Positions 1 through 10,137 of a stretch of DNA of 64,000 nucleotides are shown piece by piece (the stretch's first letter is position 1; each line of letters starts with the position of its first letter). The DNA is taken from assembly GCA_016748015.1 (NCBI GenBank), contig JAAOMT010000512.1, positions 1,737,598 through 1,801,597 of the forward strand. Reading direction: 5' to 3'. Made by a program: the position numbers and the translations under genes. This DNA comes from Geosiphon pyriformis. Taxonomy: Eukaryota; Glomeromycota; Glomeromycetes; Archaeosporales; Geosiphonaceae. The notes under the pieces were generated by a model, which searched no databases, was not told the DNA's origin, and saw only the letters and a program-made list of their open reading frames with translations.

Positions 1-435
1 GAAATTGATGATTTCTTCTTTACAATTGATAGAATCACCATTCCAGTTAAAGTTCTTGTTATGGATGCACTCCAATACCAAGCTCTAGTCAGAAATGATT
101 GGCTTCTCAAGGCCAATGCAAACCTGAACTGAAAAACTCAAGAACTTAAAATCTTATACTAAAGACAATATACCATAGTACTTGCAATCTGTGGTACTTT
201 TAACAAACAATCAGAAAAAGTTCTAGTATTTGAATTTGAAAAAGAGAAGGAAATGCCACTCACTGAAACCTACATGGCTCTTGGATCACCATTCAATTGG
301 GCTGAGGAAACAAAACAAGAGATTTTTGAAGAATCAAGAAGATAGAAGAAAGTTAGATATTCCACACCAGAACCATGAAAAGAACCACCATATATTCCAC
401 TAAAATGCAAAGATTGCAAAAAGAAGCTTTCATCT
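1..435 (+). pseudogene. Ty3-C protease C-terminal end and linker
   Basis: Translation of the first bases gives a stretch ending in YQALVRNDWL, matching the YQALVGNNWL end of the retroviral-type aspartic protease in Ty3-A at about 17490. The catalytic DSG lies before the window. A TGA at about 130 stands where the sibling has Trp (TGG to TGA), and further TAG and TGA stops follow, so this part cannot be translated through. The linker is Glu/Lys-rich and poorly conserved between copies. Confidence 0.7.
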
Positions 436-1035
436 ATGGGAGTCTGTATTTCTCCAGAAGAGAAATACAAAATTCGCACTTGTTACTTTTGCAAAGCATG
501 CCATAGAGAACGATTTGGATCTCCAAAAAGAAGTGAAAAATGGGACAAAACTCTTTGTCTTACTTGTGGAGAAAGACTACCAGAAGAATGCAATTGGATT
601 GATGTAGCAATGAGAGAAGGAGTATGTGGTCAGACCTGTCAATATGCTCTATCAATTTCGGAAAAAGTCAGAAGAGGAACACCATTTGATGCAGCATACA
701 ACAGTGCTTTCAATAAACTTTACCACTACCCTCATGATACTGAAATGATTTTTGACTTAGCAATAGCATTGATCAATAGAACCACCCAAGAAGATGTTCA
801 CCAAATGAAAGAAGTTGAATACATTGAGTATACCATGGAATTAGCTGGATTTGATTATAAAGATAAAGTAAAAATCTACTACCAAATTGCAAACCATACA
901 TATCCGACCAAAGAAGCTCAAATTCAATGATTAGAGCAAATGAACATTTAATTGTGTGAAGAATGTGTTATGTCTTGTGATGACCAATGGTGTTTAGAAT
1001 GTTATGCTCTTAGCATTCCTCCGCCAGATGAGAAT
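405..1035 (+). pseudogene. Ty3-C Cys-rich zinc-ribbon-like module of pol
   Basis: Between protease and dUTPase lies a segment with repeated Cys pairs: CKDC, CYFCKAC, CLTC, CGQTC, and after a stop LCEEC and CLEC. The same spacing recurs at the same place in Ty3-A (about 17080-16400) and Ty3-B (about 35280-34680), so the module is a conserved part of this family rather than chance. Pairs of CxxC suggest two or more zinc ribbons; binding of nucleic acid or protein is only inference. The main reading frame is open from 436 to 927, then broken by TGA and TAA before the last Cys cluster. I do not recognise a named domain. Confidence 0.6.
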
Positions 1036-1109
1036 AATGAAAATGAAATCGAATTTGGAGTATCTGAACTAGTAGAAAAACTACCAACCACTCCCATTTA
1101 TCTTCTTGA

Positions 1110-1560
1110 AAAGCAACCACCTCTACAACTTAAATATTTTGACAACCATGGCCAAGGAATCAGACCAGAAAAAGCACACGAAATTGATGCTGGATATGTC
1201 CTAAGATACCCAGAAAAAGATACTTTGGTTCTTTAACCAAAGTCTTTGACAAAAATCAATCTCAAAATTGCTCTTGAAATTCTACCAGGAGCAATGATTC
1301 AAATTGCCTTCAGATCATCATTGGCAAGCAAAAGAATCAATATTAGAGAAGGAGTTATAGATGCAGGATACACTAGAGACATTACCATTATGTTACAGAA
1401 TGAGACAGACAAACCATTCAAAATTGAACATGCTGAAAAAATTGCTTAAGCAATTTACTTACTCTTAATCAACATTTCGGGTTTACAATCAGTAAACAAC
1501 AAAGAACAATTGGAAAAAAGTGAAAAAGAAACTCAAGGTTTTGGTTCAACTAGATGATTT
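1110..1560 (+). pseudogene. Ty3-C dUTPase domain
   Basis: A trimeric-type dUTPase, the enzyme that hydrolyses dUTP to dUMP and pyrophosphate. Motif 1 reads DAGYVLRYPEKD (family AGYDLR; the Asp is changed to Val). Motif 2 is RSSLASKR. Motif 3 is GVIDAGYTRDI, keeping the catalytic Asp and the uracil-stacking Tyr. Motif 5 is QGFGSTR, preceded by a short insert. In-frame stops at 1233 and 1447 (CAA to TAA in the latter) split it. It lies between the Cys-rich module and the reverse transcriptase, a different place from the dUTPase of lentiviruses. The call rests on three of five motifs and on two sibling copies in the window. Confidence 0.82.
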
Positions 1561-2004
1561 ACAGTTCCAGTAAACATAGCTCTTAATACACAAAATGAAT
1601 CTTACCAGATTCTTCAACTTCCCCAGCCAATTACCATTTCACCTTTTGGAGAACATCACGAAATTTACACTTGCTCAAAACCCACCACTACACAACAAAT
1701 CTTTGAATCCAATGAACAAATCTGTTTGAAGCATGAAATCTTAATTCCAAATGTTTATATTCCCAAGAGAATAAAAAAATTTCGAGTTACATTCTACAAC
1801 CCCAATAATTACCCTATTGTCTTATTAAACAAACTAGAGATTGGAATCATACACAGCAATATTTTTCAAGATGAAAACCCTCAAATTGTTTCTAATTTTA
1901 TCGAAATTGTAAGGCACACTCTACTTCCAAATTCAAATATTATTCCCACTACTAAAAACTACCACTTTTTGAAAGAAAAACTCTCTCAAATCAACATGAG
2001 TCCC

Positions 2005-2919
2005 TTAGAACCTCAACAACAAAGACAATTGAAACAATTGATAGCTGAATTTGCAGATACATTTGCAAAAGACAACAATGACCTGGAAAAAACGGATATT
2101 GTTCAACATTAGATCCTTACAGAAAATACTCCCCCAAAACGTCAGCAAGCTTACAGAGTGCCACCTGCCAGCCACCAATTCATCAGAAAAGAAGTCCAGA
2201 GAATGCTTAATAACGGATTGATTCAACCATCAAGAAGTTCTTGGGCCTTACCAGTAGTCCTTGTCAAAAAGAAAAATGGAAAAATCAGATTTTGTGTTAA
2301 CTATTGCCAATTGAACAGTGTAATAATTGGAGATGCCTACCCTCTTCCAAGAATTGATGACATGCTAGATGCTCTAGGAAAAGCCAAGATTTTCTCAACT
2401 TTAGACTTGGAAAGTGGATACTGGCAAGTCGAAATGAACCCAAAAAACCAACTCAAAACAGCATTCACCACCCAAGAAGGAAACTATGAGTTCAATATTA
2501 TGCCTTTTGGACTCTGCAATGCACCAGCAACATTCCAATGACTCATGGATGTTGTATATAAAAAACTCTTATGGCAATCAGTAGTTGTTTACCTTGATGA
2601 CACTGATATGTACTTACCAAGCTTTGAAGCCCATCTTATTCACCTGCGAGAAGTTTTTCAACGATTATGGAAAGCAGGATTAAAATTAAACATTGAGAAA
2701 TGTCACTTTGGAAAAACAAGCTTAATCTTTCTTGAACACATTGTAAGCAAAGATGGAGTCAAACCAAACCCTGGAACATTTAGTGCTGTCAAAAACTTCC
2801 AAACTCCCAAAAATACTACAGAGCTATGAAAATTTGTAGGATTAGCCTCCTACTATCAGAAATTCATCAAAGGATTCTCAGAAATTGCCAAACCACTCAA
2901 TTATCTTACCAACAAAAAT
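2005..2919 (+). pseudogene. Ty3-C reverse transcriptase
   Basis: RNA-dependent DNA polymerase of a Ty3/gypsy element. Recognisable in order: a PLEPQQQRQLKQLI leader, the LIQPSRSSWALPVVLVKKK block, FCVNYCQLN, FSTLDLESGYWQV, the MPFGLCNAPATFQ block, and the catalytic YLDD at about 2592-2603 with both Asp present, followed by the thumb region (KFVGLASYYQKFI). Stops at 2110 (TAG), 2539 (TGA where siblings have Gln or Arg) and 2827 (TGA) interrupt the frame. Unlike Ty3-A and Ty3-B, which read YLDN, this copy keeps the metal-binding Asp pair, but the stops make it inactive. Confidence 0.92.
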
Positions 2920-3402
2920 GTGTCATACAAATGGACAGAAGAACAACAGAAAGCTTTTGAAACTCTCAAAACAAGATTGACAACAGTCCCAGTTCTTGCA
3001 TACTCAAACTTCAACAAACAATTTCAACTAGCCACTGATGCTTCACACATAGCATTCAGTGCCACCTTATCACAATTGGATGAAAATGGGCAAGAACAAG
3101 TCATTGCCTATGCTAGTAAAACACTCAAACCAACAGAACTAAAATACAGTTCAACTAAATTAGAAGCTGCCACAATTATTTGGGCTCTTAAACATTTTCA
3201 ACAATATTTGAAGAATGAAAAAGAATTTGACATAATAACAAACAACATTGGCCTCAAATGGCTCAATAAAAAGAAAACTGAACAAAGTGCCAAACAGTCT
3301 CAATGGAATGACTTTCTAGCAGACTACAAATATATTATACATCACAAATCAAGAAAACTACATACCAATATTGATAGTCTCTCAAGAATGAGACAAGATT
3401 AA
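2920..3402 (+). pseudogene. Ty3-C RNase H
   Basis: Open frame of 160 residues directly after the reverse transcriptase. It starts with the Ty3-typical YKWTEEQQKAFETLK, then shows the RNase H core: ATDASHIAFSATLSQ with the first catalytic Asp, LEAATIIWAL with Glu, and a TNN where the usual TDH carries the next Asp (Asp to Asn, a G-to-A change). It ends near NIDSLSRM. The domain degrades the RNA strand of the RNA-DNA hybrid during reverse transcription. Confidence 0.88.
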
Positions 3403-3589
3403 TACCAACAACAAATTCTATCACAATTTATCAATCTACCAACAAAATAACCAAACAAGAATAGATCCCAGAAATTACAGCAATCTTAAAAATTATTTGG
3501 AGACTCTTACCATGCCAGAAAACTGGTCTCCAAGTAAAAAACATCGTTTACAACACTAATTAAAACAATATTTCATACACCAGAACAAA

Positions 3590-4830
3590 ATCTATTATAA
3601 AAATCACAGAAATCCAAACCAACCACTCAGATTAGTACAAGAGAATGAAAAAGAAACAATTTTATACAACATGCACACAGATCTGTCTTCAGCACACTTG
3701 GGAAGAGATGGAACAATTCAAAGAACCCTTGAATATTATTTTTGGCCTCACATGCAAAAAGACATTTGACAATATGTAGAATCTTGTGATAGTTGTTAAA
3801 GAAGAAGAGAAACTTGTCCCACAAAACTTTTAAATCCAATCAAAGTTGGACAATCTTTTGACAGAGTTGGAATTGATTTAGTCAGACCATTACCTATCAC
3901 AACCCAAGAAAATTGCTATATTGCAGTAGCAGTAGATTATCTTACCAAATGGTCAGAAGCTAGAACCATCCAAAGAACAGATGCAAAATCAGTAACAAAT
4001 TTCATCTATGAAGACATTATTTGTAGACATGGATGCCCAATTGAACTTTTATCTAATCAAGAAACACATTTTGTGAACAACTTGATACAAAAAATTTGTG
4101 AATGGTTCAATGTCAAAAGACCTCTATCATCACATTATCACCCTCAAACAAATGGACTTGTAGAACGTTTTAACAGAACATTATGTGAATCTCTAGCCAA
4201 AGTTTCAACAAACTTTGAACAGGAATAGGATATCTTTATTCCATCAGTGTTACTAGTATACAGAACACTAAAACAAGATACTATAAAACACACACCATTT
4301 GATCTTATTTATGGAAGGACAGCAATATTACCAATTAATTTCACAGTGGAAACATATCCAGTACAACCAATCAATGAAAAAAACTTTCAAAAAACACTCC
4401 AAAGAAGGGCCTACACTCTTCTTAGTACACTGGAAGAAAAAAGAAGAATAGCAGCAACTCATATTGAACATTCCCAAGCTCAACAAAAAGAAAGACATGA
4501 CAACAAATTACCACCTATTACCAACGAATTTAAAGTTGGAAATAAAGTTTTCTTACACAGAACTAAGGTGGAAAAACAATGGAGTGGAAAATTTGAAAAC
4601 AAATAGGATGGACCATTTTATATTCACGAAATTCTAGACAATAAATCATACAAATTAAGACTTAATGATAAAATACTAACAAAAGTTGCACATGGAGACA
4701 GATTAAAACACTGTTATTTCAGAAACAATCCTGAAACATTAATTTCACAAATTGGTACACATTCCCCTTTAATTAATTCTGAAAATATTCCCCAAAATTT
4801 AAAACCAATAATTATAATAGAACAATAACC
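3590..4830 (+). pseudogene. Ty3-C integrase
   Basis: Integrase with the N-terminal zinc-binding region (AHLGRDGTIQ, then CDSC), the catalytic core with EIDLVRP-like GIDLVRPL, LSNQETHFVN (family LSDxGxxF, so Asp is changed to Asn) and HPQTNGLVERFNRTL holding the Glu. The C-terminal part has KVGNKVFLHR and a GPF motif (DGPFYI) typical of Ty3/gypsy integrases; I see no chromodomain. Stops at 3768 (TGA), 3798 (TAA), 4228 (TAG for Trp) and 4604 (TAG for Trp) break it. All are explained by single C-to-T or G-to-A changes when compared with Ty3-A and Ty3-B. Confidence 0.9.
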
Positions 4831-5073
4831 AAACTTAAACACTTAAATTTTACAATAATTCTTTAATAAAAACACAAAGACAAAAATAGTAAATAATTAC
4901 AAAACACCCAAACCCAAAAACAAATAAAAACCCCATATTCAAAAATAATTTTCTTTATTCTCTCTTTTCATAATTAGTCAATTTTATCATGATTATTCCC
5001 TGAAATATTCAACAAATATCTCAAAAGTTAATGTTAGCCTTGAAAACACTTTCTGACTTATCCATAATAATTA

Positions 5074-5505
5074 ATGGAAGTCAAATTAATTACATTCAGA
5101 AAAAAACCACAGTCCCATCACCTCTATAGAAAAAAAACAAGAAGTCACTCTGAAAATAGGTTACCAAAACTTTTGAAGCAAGCACTAGAAGAAAATCTTT
5201 TAATTGTCCCTATTGACATTCCACCAAATGCTACAATGCAACAAAAACTTCTACTACTTTTCAATAAACAGAACAATGGATACACCCCTATCTATAAATA
5301 CTTTCACATTGAAAAGACATTTTATGAACGAAAACTGGAACTTGAAGCAACAAATCTCACTCCTGAAACTATACAAAAACAAATCCACAATGAATTCAAA
5401 ACAGCAGCTGAACCAACAAACACTCGCTACAAACTTAGAGCAGCTTTTAGACTCTATAATTTGTTTAATACTTGTGAAAATGTTCTACAAAATCCAATAC
5501 TGTAA
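5074..5505 (+). CDS. Hypothetical 143-residue ORF inside Ty3-C
   Basis: Open frame starting at ATG 5074 and ending at TAA 5505. It is rich in Lys, Gln, Leu and Thr, has no signal peptide or membrane segment, and no motif I recognise. The centre (around NNGYTPIYKYFHIEKTFYER) is the least repetitive part. It lies in the segment missing from the sibling elements. It could be a gene fragment of another transposon, an accessory gene of a subfamily, or chance; its length in a 35% G+C stretch makes pure chance less likely. An overlapping frame at 5204-5512 is a shadow. Confidence 0.35.
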   Translation: MEVKLITFRKKPQSHHLYRKKTRSHSENRLPKLLKQALEENLLIVPIDIPPNATMQQKLLLLFNKQNNGYTPIYKYFHIEKTFYERKLELEATNLTPETIQKQIHNEFKTAAEPTNTRYKLRAAFRLYNLFNTCENVLQNPIL

Positions 5506-5860
5506 CCAATGAAAGTCCAATACATTGACAAACTTACAGAACTGAAATTTCAACAATTTTCAGACCAGATTACTTCAATTATTTTGGATCACTATCTCAA
5601 TATTACAGATAGTGCTTGGACTTCAACAGAGCTCAGTCTTGAGGAGGAGATTATGTTACCAGTAGAATTTTAGCTAGTAATTAGCATGAAATTACCCTTA
5701 TAATCTCTATAATTAATTAGTATATTAATATCATTTCAAATTATCATTTATTATTTAATCAATTATCACATATTACGATTCAATTAAAATAATCTAATTA
5801 GTATAACAGAAAGTAGGATGATCAAATTACACAATATTCTGAACTTTGTAACATTCTAAA

Positions 5861-5935
5861 ATTCGCCGAAATTTACAGAAATTTGCCAAAATTTATAAGA
5901 AATTCGCCGAAATTTACAGAAATTCGCCGAAATTA
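5861..5935. repeat. Short tandem TTCGCCGAAATTTACAG units
   Basis: Three to four imperfect copies of an about 20-25 base unit centred on TTCGCCGAA, a near-palindrome, with diverged or inverted copies at about 5964 and 6007. They precede a TATA-like site at 6064 by roughly 130-200 bases, so they may be promoter elements of whatever occupies this segment. Confidence 0.6.
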
Positions 5936-6680
5936 TGAATATTTCATCCAAATTAATCAATAGTTTGGCGAAATAACTTGTAGTTTATTAAAATGTATCT
6001 TTAGTTTGCCGAAATTTGAACAAAGAGAAAAAGTGCAAGTTTATAGACTAGTACTACAACAAGTTATATAAAAGAAGAGCTTTTCTCTTCAGGAAAATGT
6101 ATCTTACTTTAGATTTATTACTTAAAACCATTCCTACACACACAAAAAGAAATAAATATTAAATAATTCGAAAAACCAAATTTTTTAATTATTGCACTTG
6201 GAAAATCCCCAAAACCCAACTAACATTTTGAAATTGATTAGCTACTAATTTCAGTAAACTGTTAGTGACTCCAGGCCTGGATAGAAAACGTTTCCTTTGA
6301 CAAAATTCAATTTCTTTTACATTTCTTTTATTTTCTTTTATTTTCTTACTGTAATCATTAGAGTAGCCTACAGATAAGATTTCTGTAGAAGGGTTGACTT
6401 TCACAGCAAAGTAACTACACATTTTAGTAAGCTTCCAGATGAGCAATTCCTGAAAAAGAGTTGGCATTTACTACAACATAACTATACAAAGTAACTGGCA
6501 TGGAATTGGCTATTTCACTTATAAGCTCAGCAGTTCAAATTATAGGAGATAATTTGAAGATAAATTCAGTTATTGGAGGTTCAACTACTTTTAGAAAACA
6601 TGAATTTGCAACCAACAGACATTTACAATATTCAAGAAAAGAGACCAAAAATTTCCGGTAATAGCATTAAGTTAACAACC

Positions 6681-7245
6681 ATTAGACATAGAAATTATTA
6701 TTAACAACCAAACAATTTGCTATCAAAACACCAAAAGAAAGACAAAGAATACACCATATCAACGAGTACCAAAGAGTGATAAAAACTGGTCAAATAACAT
6801 AATAGAAAAAGTAAAGAACACTTTTGAGAAAATACCTATTATGGCACCAACAAAAGAACTTACAAAAGAGAATTGAAAGCAATGGACAGAACAACTTCCA
6901 ATATCATACTGTTACTACCAGCTAGGTCGAAAGTTGAATATTCAGGAGTTGTATATTGACAAATCCAAGAGAATATTTAACCAAAACATAATACAGCAAA
7001 TTGAAGAATTTATTAGAAAAAAGACAAACTCAATATTACATGTGAGAACAATTTATTGACTACACAACATATTTCAGAACTATTCAGAAATACTGTTACA
7101 CTCTGACATAGAAATCATAACCATTAACCAATGGAGAAAAATGAACAATATACAAGTAGAAGACTGAAAAATAAAGTCAAACAAACAATACTAGAAAAAG
7201 AAGTATTAGAGCTAATTCAGAATAAAAATTTCAATGGAGCTCAAT
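6681..7245 (+). pseudogene. Ty3-C post-integrase ORF remnant
   Basis: Several frames here match the extra ORF of Ty3-A (12350-11790) and Ty3-B (30600-30040): IIINNQTICYQN near the start and the core LGRKLNIQELYIDKSK followed by FIRKK. Stops and shifts break it. The ORF lies where retroviruses carry envelope, but shows no signal peptide or transmembrane segment in any copy. Function unknown; the conserved core in three copies argues that it is a real gene of the family. Confidence 0.6.
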
Positions 7246-7248
7246 ATT

Positions 7249-7262
7249 AAAAAAGAAGGAGA
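7249..7262 (+). other. Ty3-C polypurine tract
   Basis: Fourteen purines (AAAAAAGAAGGAGA) end three bases before the LTR. The siblings carry the same kind of run (AAAAGGAGAGAATAA) beside their 3' LTR. It would prime plus-strand DNA synthesis. Confidence 0.75.
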
Positions 7263-7265
7263 TAA

Positions 7266-8160
7266 TATTACTCATTAAAAAAAACAAATATAGGGAAATA
7301 GTAGACCAATAAGCAAATAGTATGTAGCATGTAAACACATTGCTTAGCAATATAGAGCAATGACAGAAAACATGGCACATTGCTTAGCAATGTAGAGCAA
7401 TATCAAAAAACACGGCACATTGCTTAGCAATATAAAGCAATATTAAAAAATTAGAGCACATTGCTTAGCAATATAAGCATTGCTCAAGAAATCATAGCAC
7501 ATTACTCAGGAATATGATCTCATAGAACATCAATTATGTATATATAGTGGTAGTGTTAGAAGTAGAAAAGAACAGAATTCTTCCATTAGAAATCTTTCAG
7601 TTTAGATTTCATCTAAGCAACTTTCCATTCACAAATATTAATAAATAATTATTCACCATTTCAATCTACTCTTCACTATCAATGCTTCATGTTGATAGTA
7701 AATAATACTTAATCATATTGGAACAATAGCTCTTGATCATGGCTATTGATGGATACTAACTTGCACATTGTCTTGGCTCATTTTTTATTTTCTTTTATTT
7801 TCTTGATTTTATTGTTGTATACTAACTGATTAGGGATTAAAAGTGCTGAGTAATTGACATTACGGATAGCCTGGTAAAAGACCCAGAAATAAGGGTAAAA
7901 TTATATATATATTAACAGCTAGCTTACCAGAAAGGTACAACTGCCAGAATAAACCAGCCACCAAGCTGAAGACAGAAATTGGGAACACAACTCACCAACT
8001 AACTACATTATTATTAAATCTTTGTCCATTATACAAAGAACTCAACTTTAAAATCTTCAGAAATAACCAATGTACCAGTATTACTAGCATTATTAAGATA
8101 TTGAGCACCAAGTTATGGATTTGTTATTTGATTTGAGACCCCAAATAATCATTTGTAACA
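7266..8160 (+). repeat. Ty3-C 3' LTR
   Basis: Starts TATTAC (the family end TGTTAC with G to A) just after the polypurine tract and ends GTAACA at 8160, so the ends are inverted. Inside are the U3 tandem repeats, a TATA-like TATGTATATATAG at about 7536, and blocks shared with the LTRs of Ty3-A and Ty3-B read in reverse: GGAACAATAGCTCTTGATCA at about 7720, GACCCAGAAATAAGGGTA at about 7880, and the TTGTCCATTATACAAAGAAC near 8022. About 895 bases long. Confidence 0.85.
7330..7510 (+). repeat. U3 tandem repeats with ATTGCTTAGCAAT palindrome
   Basis: Four copies of an about 43-base unit, each with CACATTGCTTAGCAATATA followed by AGCAAT. The core ATTGCTTAGCAAT is nearly self-complementary. The array ends about 30-40 bases before the TATA-like site, the place of an enhancer. 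Ty3-A and Ty3-B have a quite different array (GGAATTC units) at the same place. Confidence 0.8.
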
Positions 8161-9228
8161 ATGCCCAGATATTGTGATCTCTTACAGCCATAGCCACATA
8201 CACCAAATCTTTTTCAATCAAGAAGAACTATTTAGTAGCCAACTGTTTAGTCTAACCCAATTCAGTAAATTCTACCACAGCTTTTTGTCACATTCCAATT
8301 AATTGAATTTTAATTGACTTAATTTTACCAAAATTGGATACTACAACGACAATCATTTCTTTTGGCATGTTCATGGGAATTTCTTTAATGACCATAATCT
8401 GATCTGAATACATTCCTTGTTTCTTAATATTGATGTTTGCAATAATCTTATTCTTTTTGACCAATAAAATGGCTTTTTCCATGCTGATTTCTGAAGTGAA
8501 GGTAGATTTGATGATCCCTTCAAATTTTGAGGGGATAGTGACCCTCTCAAAACCATTGATAAAAAAAAATAATTTTCTAATAAACTAAGTTTTTGCCATC
8601 ACTAATTTTTCTTTTATAGATAAGAGATTAATATCCAAAGCAAATAACTTCTTAATCAATATCTCTACTGAAGTTTTGACAATCTTTAAGTTAATCTACT
8701 TCTTGTCTAGAAAGATAAGCAAGCAAAGAGGAAGAACAACTTCATTATTATCTATATTAAAATTAGGAGAGCCAAAAAAAGAACTAAAAACAGCATTAGT
8801 ATTAATATGCTTTGTCTTGAATGTAGTAGCAGCTAAGCCCAGAAAAGATCCACTATTTATATGATACATGCTAACATTTTTATTATTATTAGATAGACTC
8901 TCCACATCAGAATATATGTTATTACCAGACTCAGATTTACTCAAGAAGATATCCTTCTTATCATCAAAGTGTTTGATATTTCCAAAAATAATTTTCTTCT
9001 TCTGAGAAAAAGAACCATTAGCAAGACCATGAAAAGCACTCTTGGGAGCCTTTTTTTAGACATGCTGTTACTTGTAGTAGTCTCCAAATCCACAAAAAAT
9101 AGATTATTAGGTAAAGAAATAATGATATAAACTAACAAGAAAAAATTAAAAAACTTCTTTTCAAAAAATACACTTATTGAGGATTTTTGGAGATAAGAGA
9201 AAAAGAAGTTTTTTTGTTAATATTAATA
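8161..9228 (-). pseudogene. LINE-D: ORF1 N-terminal part, cut by Ty3-C
   Basis: Minus-strand fragment of LINE ORF1. From its start near 9228 it reads KKTSFSLISKNPQ, then SMSKKR and SFSQKKKIIFGNIKHFDDKKDIF across frames, SPNFNIDNNE, FEGIIKSTFTSEISMEKAI, an RRM-like stretch (IMVIKEIPMNMPKEMI, FGKIKSIKIQLIGM) and finally QLATKWFFLIEKD. The RRM-like part aligns with LINE-F ORF1 at 28800-28600 (VLKEIPVKTSVEAV, FGIIKMIKMQLV). Stops and frame changes make it dead. It ends exactly at the Ty3-C LTR, so the rest of ORF1 lies before Ty3-C, outside the window. Confidence 0.75.
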
Positions 9229-9246
9229 CCTTAAAAACTGTTAAAT

Positions 9247-9480
9247 AGCTAATTAGATTAATTAGTAATAGTATTATATTATTTGAAATTATTCAAAGAA
9301 TGTCTTTTTTAAATAAGTTTTTTTAAGATATTAATATAGTATAGTCTGAACTAATTTAAGTAGTTGGTTATATGTAAAAAGCACATAAACTATATTTAGC
9401 ACTAGAATACTTAATTTGTTTCTAATTTCTAAATAATAGTTAGATCATACTCATTAAATATATAATAAATAAAAATAAAA
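9247..9480 (+). mobile_element. 5'-truncated LINE 3' end, A/T-decayed
   Basis: This stretch aligns without large gaps to 22487-22720, the 3' end of LINE-E. Most differences are A or T here where LINE-E has G or C, for example TATTATATT against TACTACATT and GAAATTATT against GAGATTGTT. It ends in AATAAATAAAAATAAAAAAT, a decayed poly(A). It is therefore an old truncated LINE insert. Confidence 0.75.
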
Positions 9481-10137
9481 AATATCTTTTATTAATTTTA
9501 ATTAACAAAAAACAGATTAAATTTACAGTTTTACAAACTAGTAATATTATTATTTTTAATATTAAAATAATTTTTAATTTTAATTTAAAATATATTAAAA
9601 TAATTTTTTTAATTAAGTTAATCATTTAATAATTATTAATTTAATATCTATTTTAAATTTTTGTTTTTAATATCTAATTTATACATATTTTAAATAATTT
9701 AAATAATTTAATTATTAAATACAATAATAATTTTATGTATATTAATATTTATTTTTAAACCAATATTTTTAAAAAAAACAATAATACTATATTTTATAGT
9801 TAATATATTTAAATTTATTATTAAATTATTAGTAAATACTTTAATATTTAAATTAATAAAACTGTTTAAATATATATTAATTTTAAAAAACTTTTCAATA
9901 TAATAAATATTATGGCTAATTAATTCAAAAATTTAATTTAAATTACAAAAATTCTTTATTTTTCAAAAAAAAAACCAAAAAAAAATTTAATTATTATAAT
10001 ATTAAAAAAAATAATTTTTACTAATTAACTAATTTGCAAAAACAATTTTATATTTTTTAATTAAAGCAAAAAAAATTATAATACAGATTATTTAAAATAT
10101 TTAATACAAAAACAAAACTCTTTGTCTTCTTAATTTT
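9481..10137. other. A/T desert
   Basis: About 90% A+T with no coding frame I can support. An open frame on the minus strand (9440-9625) is low-complexity Ile/Leu/Lys. Runs such as TTATTATAATATTAAAAAAA dominate. It may be further decayed transposon, but no alignable family part is visible. Confidence 0.7.

Larger units (their letters stand above)
4831..6680. other. Segment present in Ty3-C but absent from Ty3-A and Ty3-B
   Basis: In Ty3-A and Ty3-B the integrase C-terminus (IIIID) is followed closely by the extra ORF; in Ty3-C about 1.85 kb intervenes. It holds a plus-strand open frame at 5074-5505 (143 residues, Lys-rich, unknown), a cluster of TTCGCCGAAATT units at 5861-5935 with inverted copies near 5964 and 6007, and a promoter-like TTATATAAAAG at 6064. 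An open frame on the minus strand at 6189-6467 is of doubtful value. It may be a second insertion, perhaps a solo LTR plus gene remnant, or an extension specific to this subfamily. Edges are approximate. Confidence 0.5.
1..8160 (+). mobile_element. Ty3-C: Ty3/gypsy retrotransposon, 5' part outside window
   Basis: Plus-strand element read from the protease C-terminus at base 1 to the end of its 3' LTR at 8160. Order of parts: end of the aspartic protease, Cys-rich module, dUTPase, reverse transcriptase, RNase H, integrase, a segment at about 4831-6680 absent from the sibling elements, an extra ORF, polypurine tract, LTR. This order is the same as in Ty3-A and Ty3-B. Many in-frame stops break the polyprotein, so it is a dead copy. 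Right after the LTR the sequence becomes the ORF1 of a minus-strand LINE, so the element landed in a LINE. The left LTR and the target-site duplication partner lie before the window. Confidence 0.9.

Noticed and set aside
6189-6467. 92-residue minus-strand frame inside Ty3-C
   Set aside because: It runs against the element, ends in low-conservation sequence and shows no domain; kept only as part of the unexplained segment.
7330-7510. Regular repeats that could be taken for a CRISPR array
   Set aside because: The units follow one another without unique spacers, lie in the U3 of an LTR, and the genome is eukaryotic.
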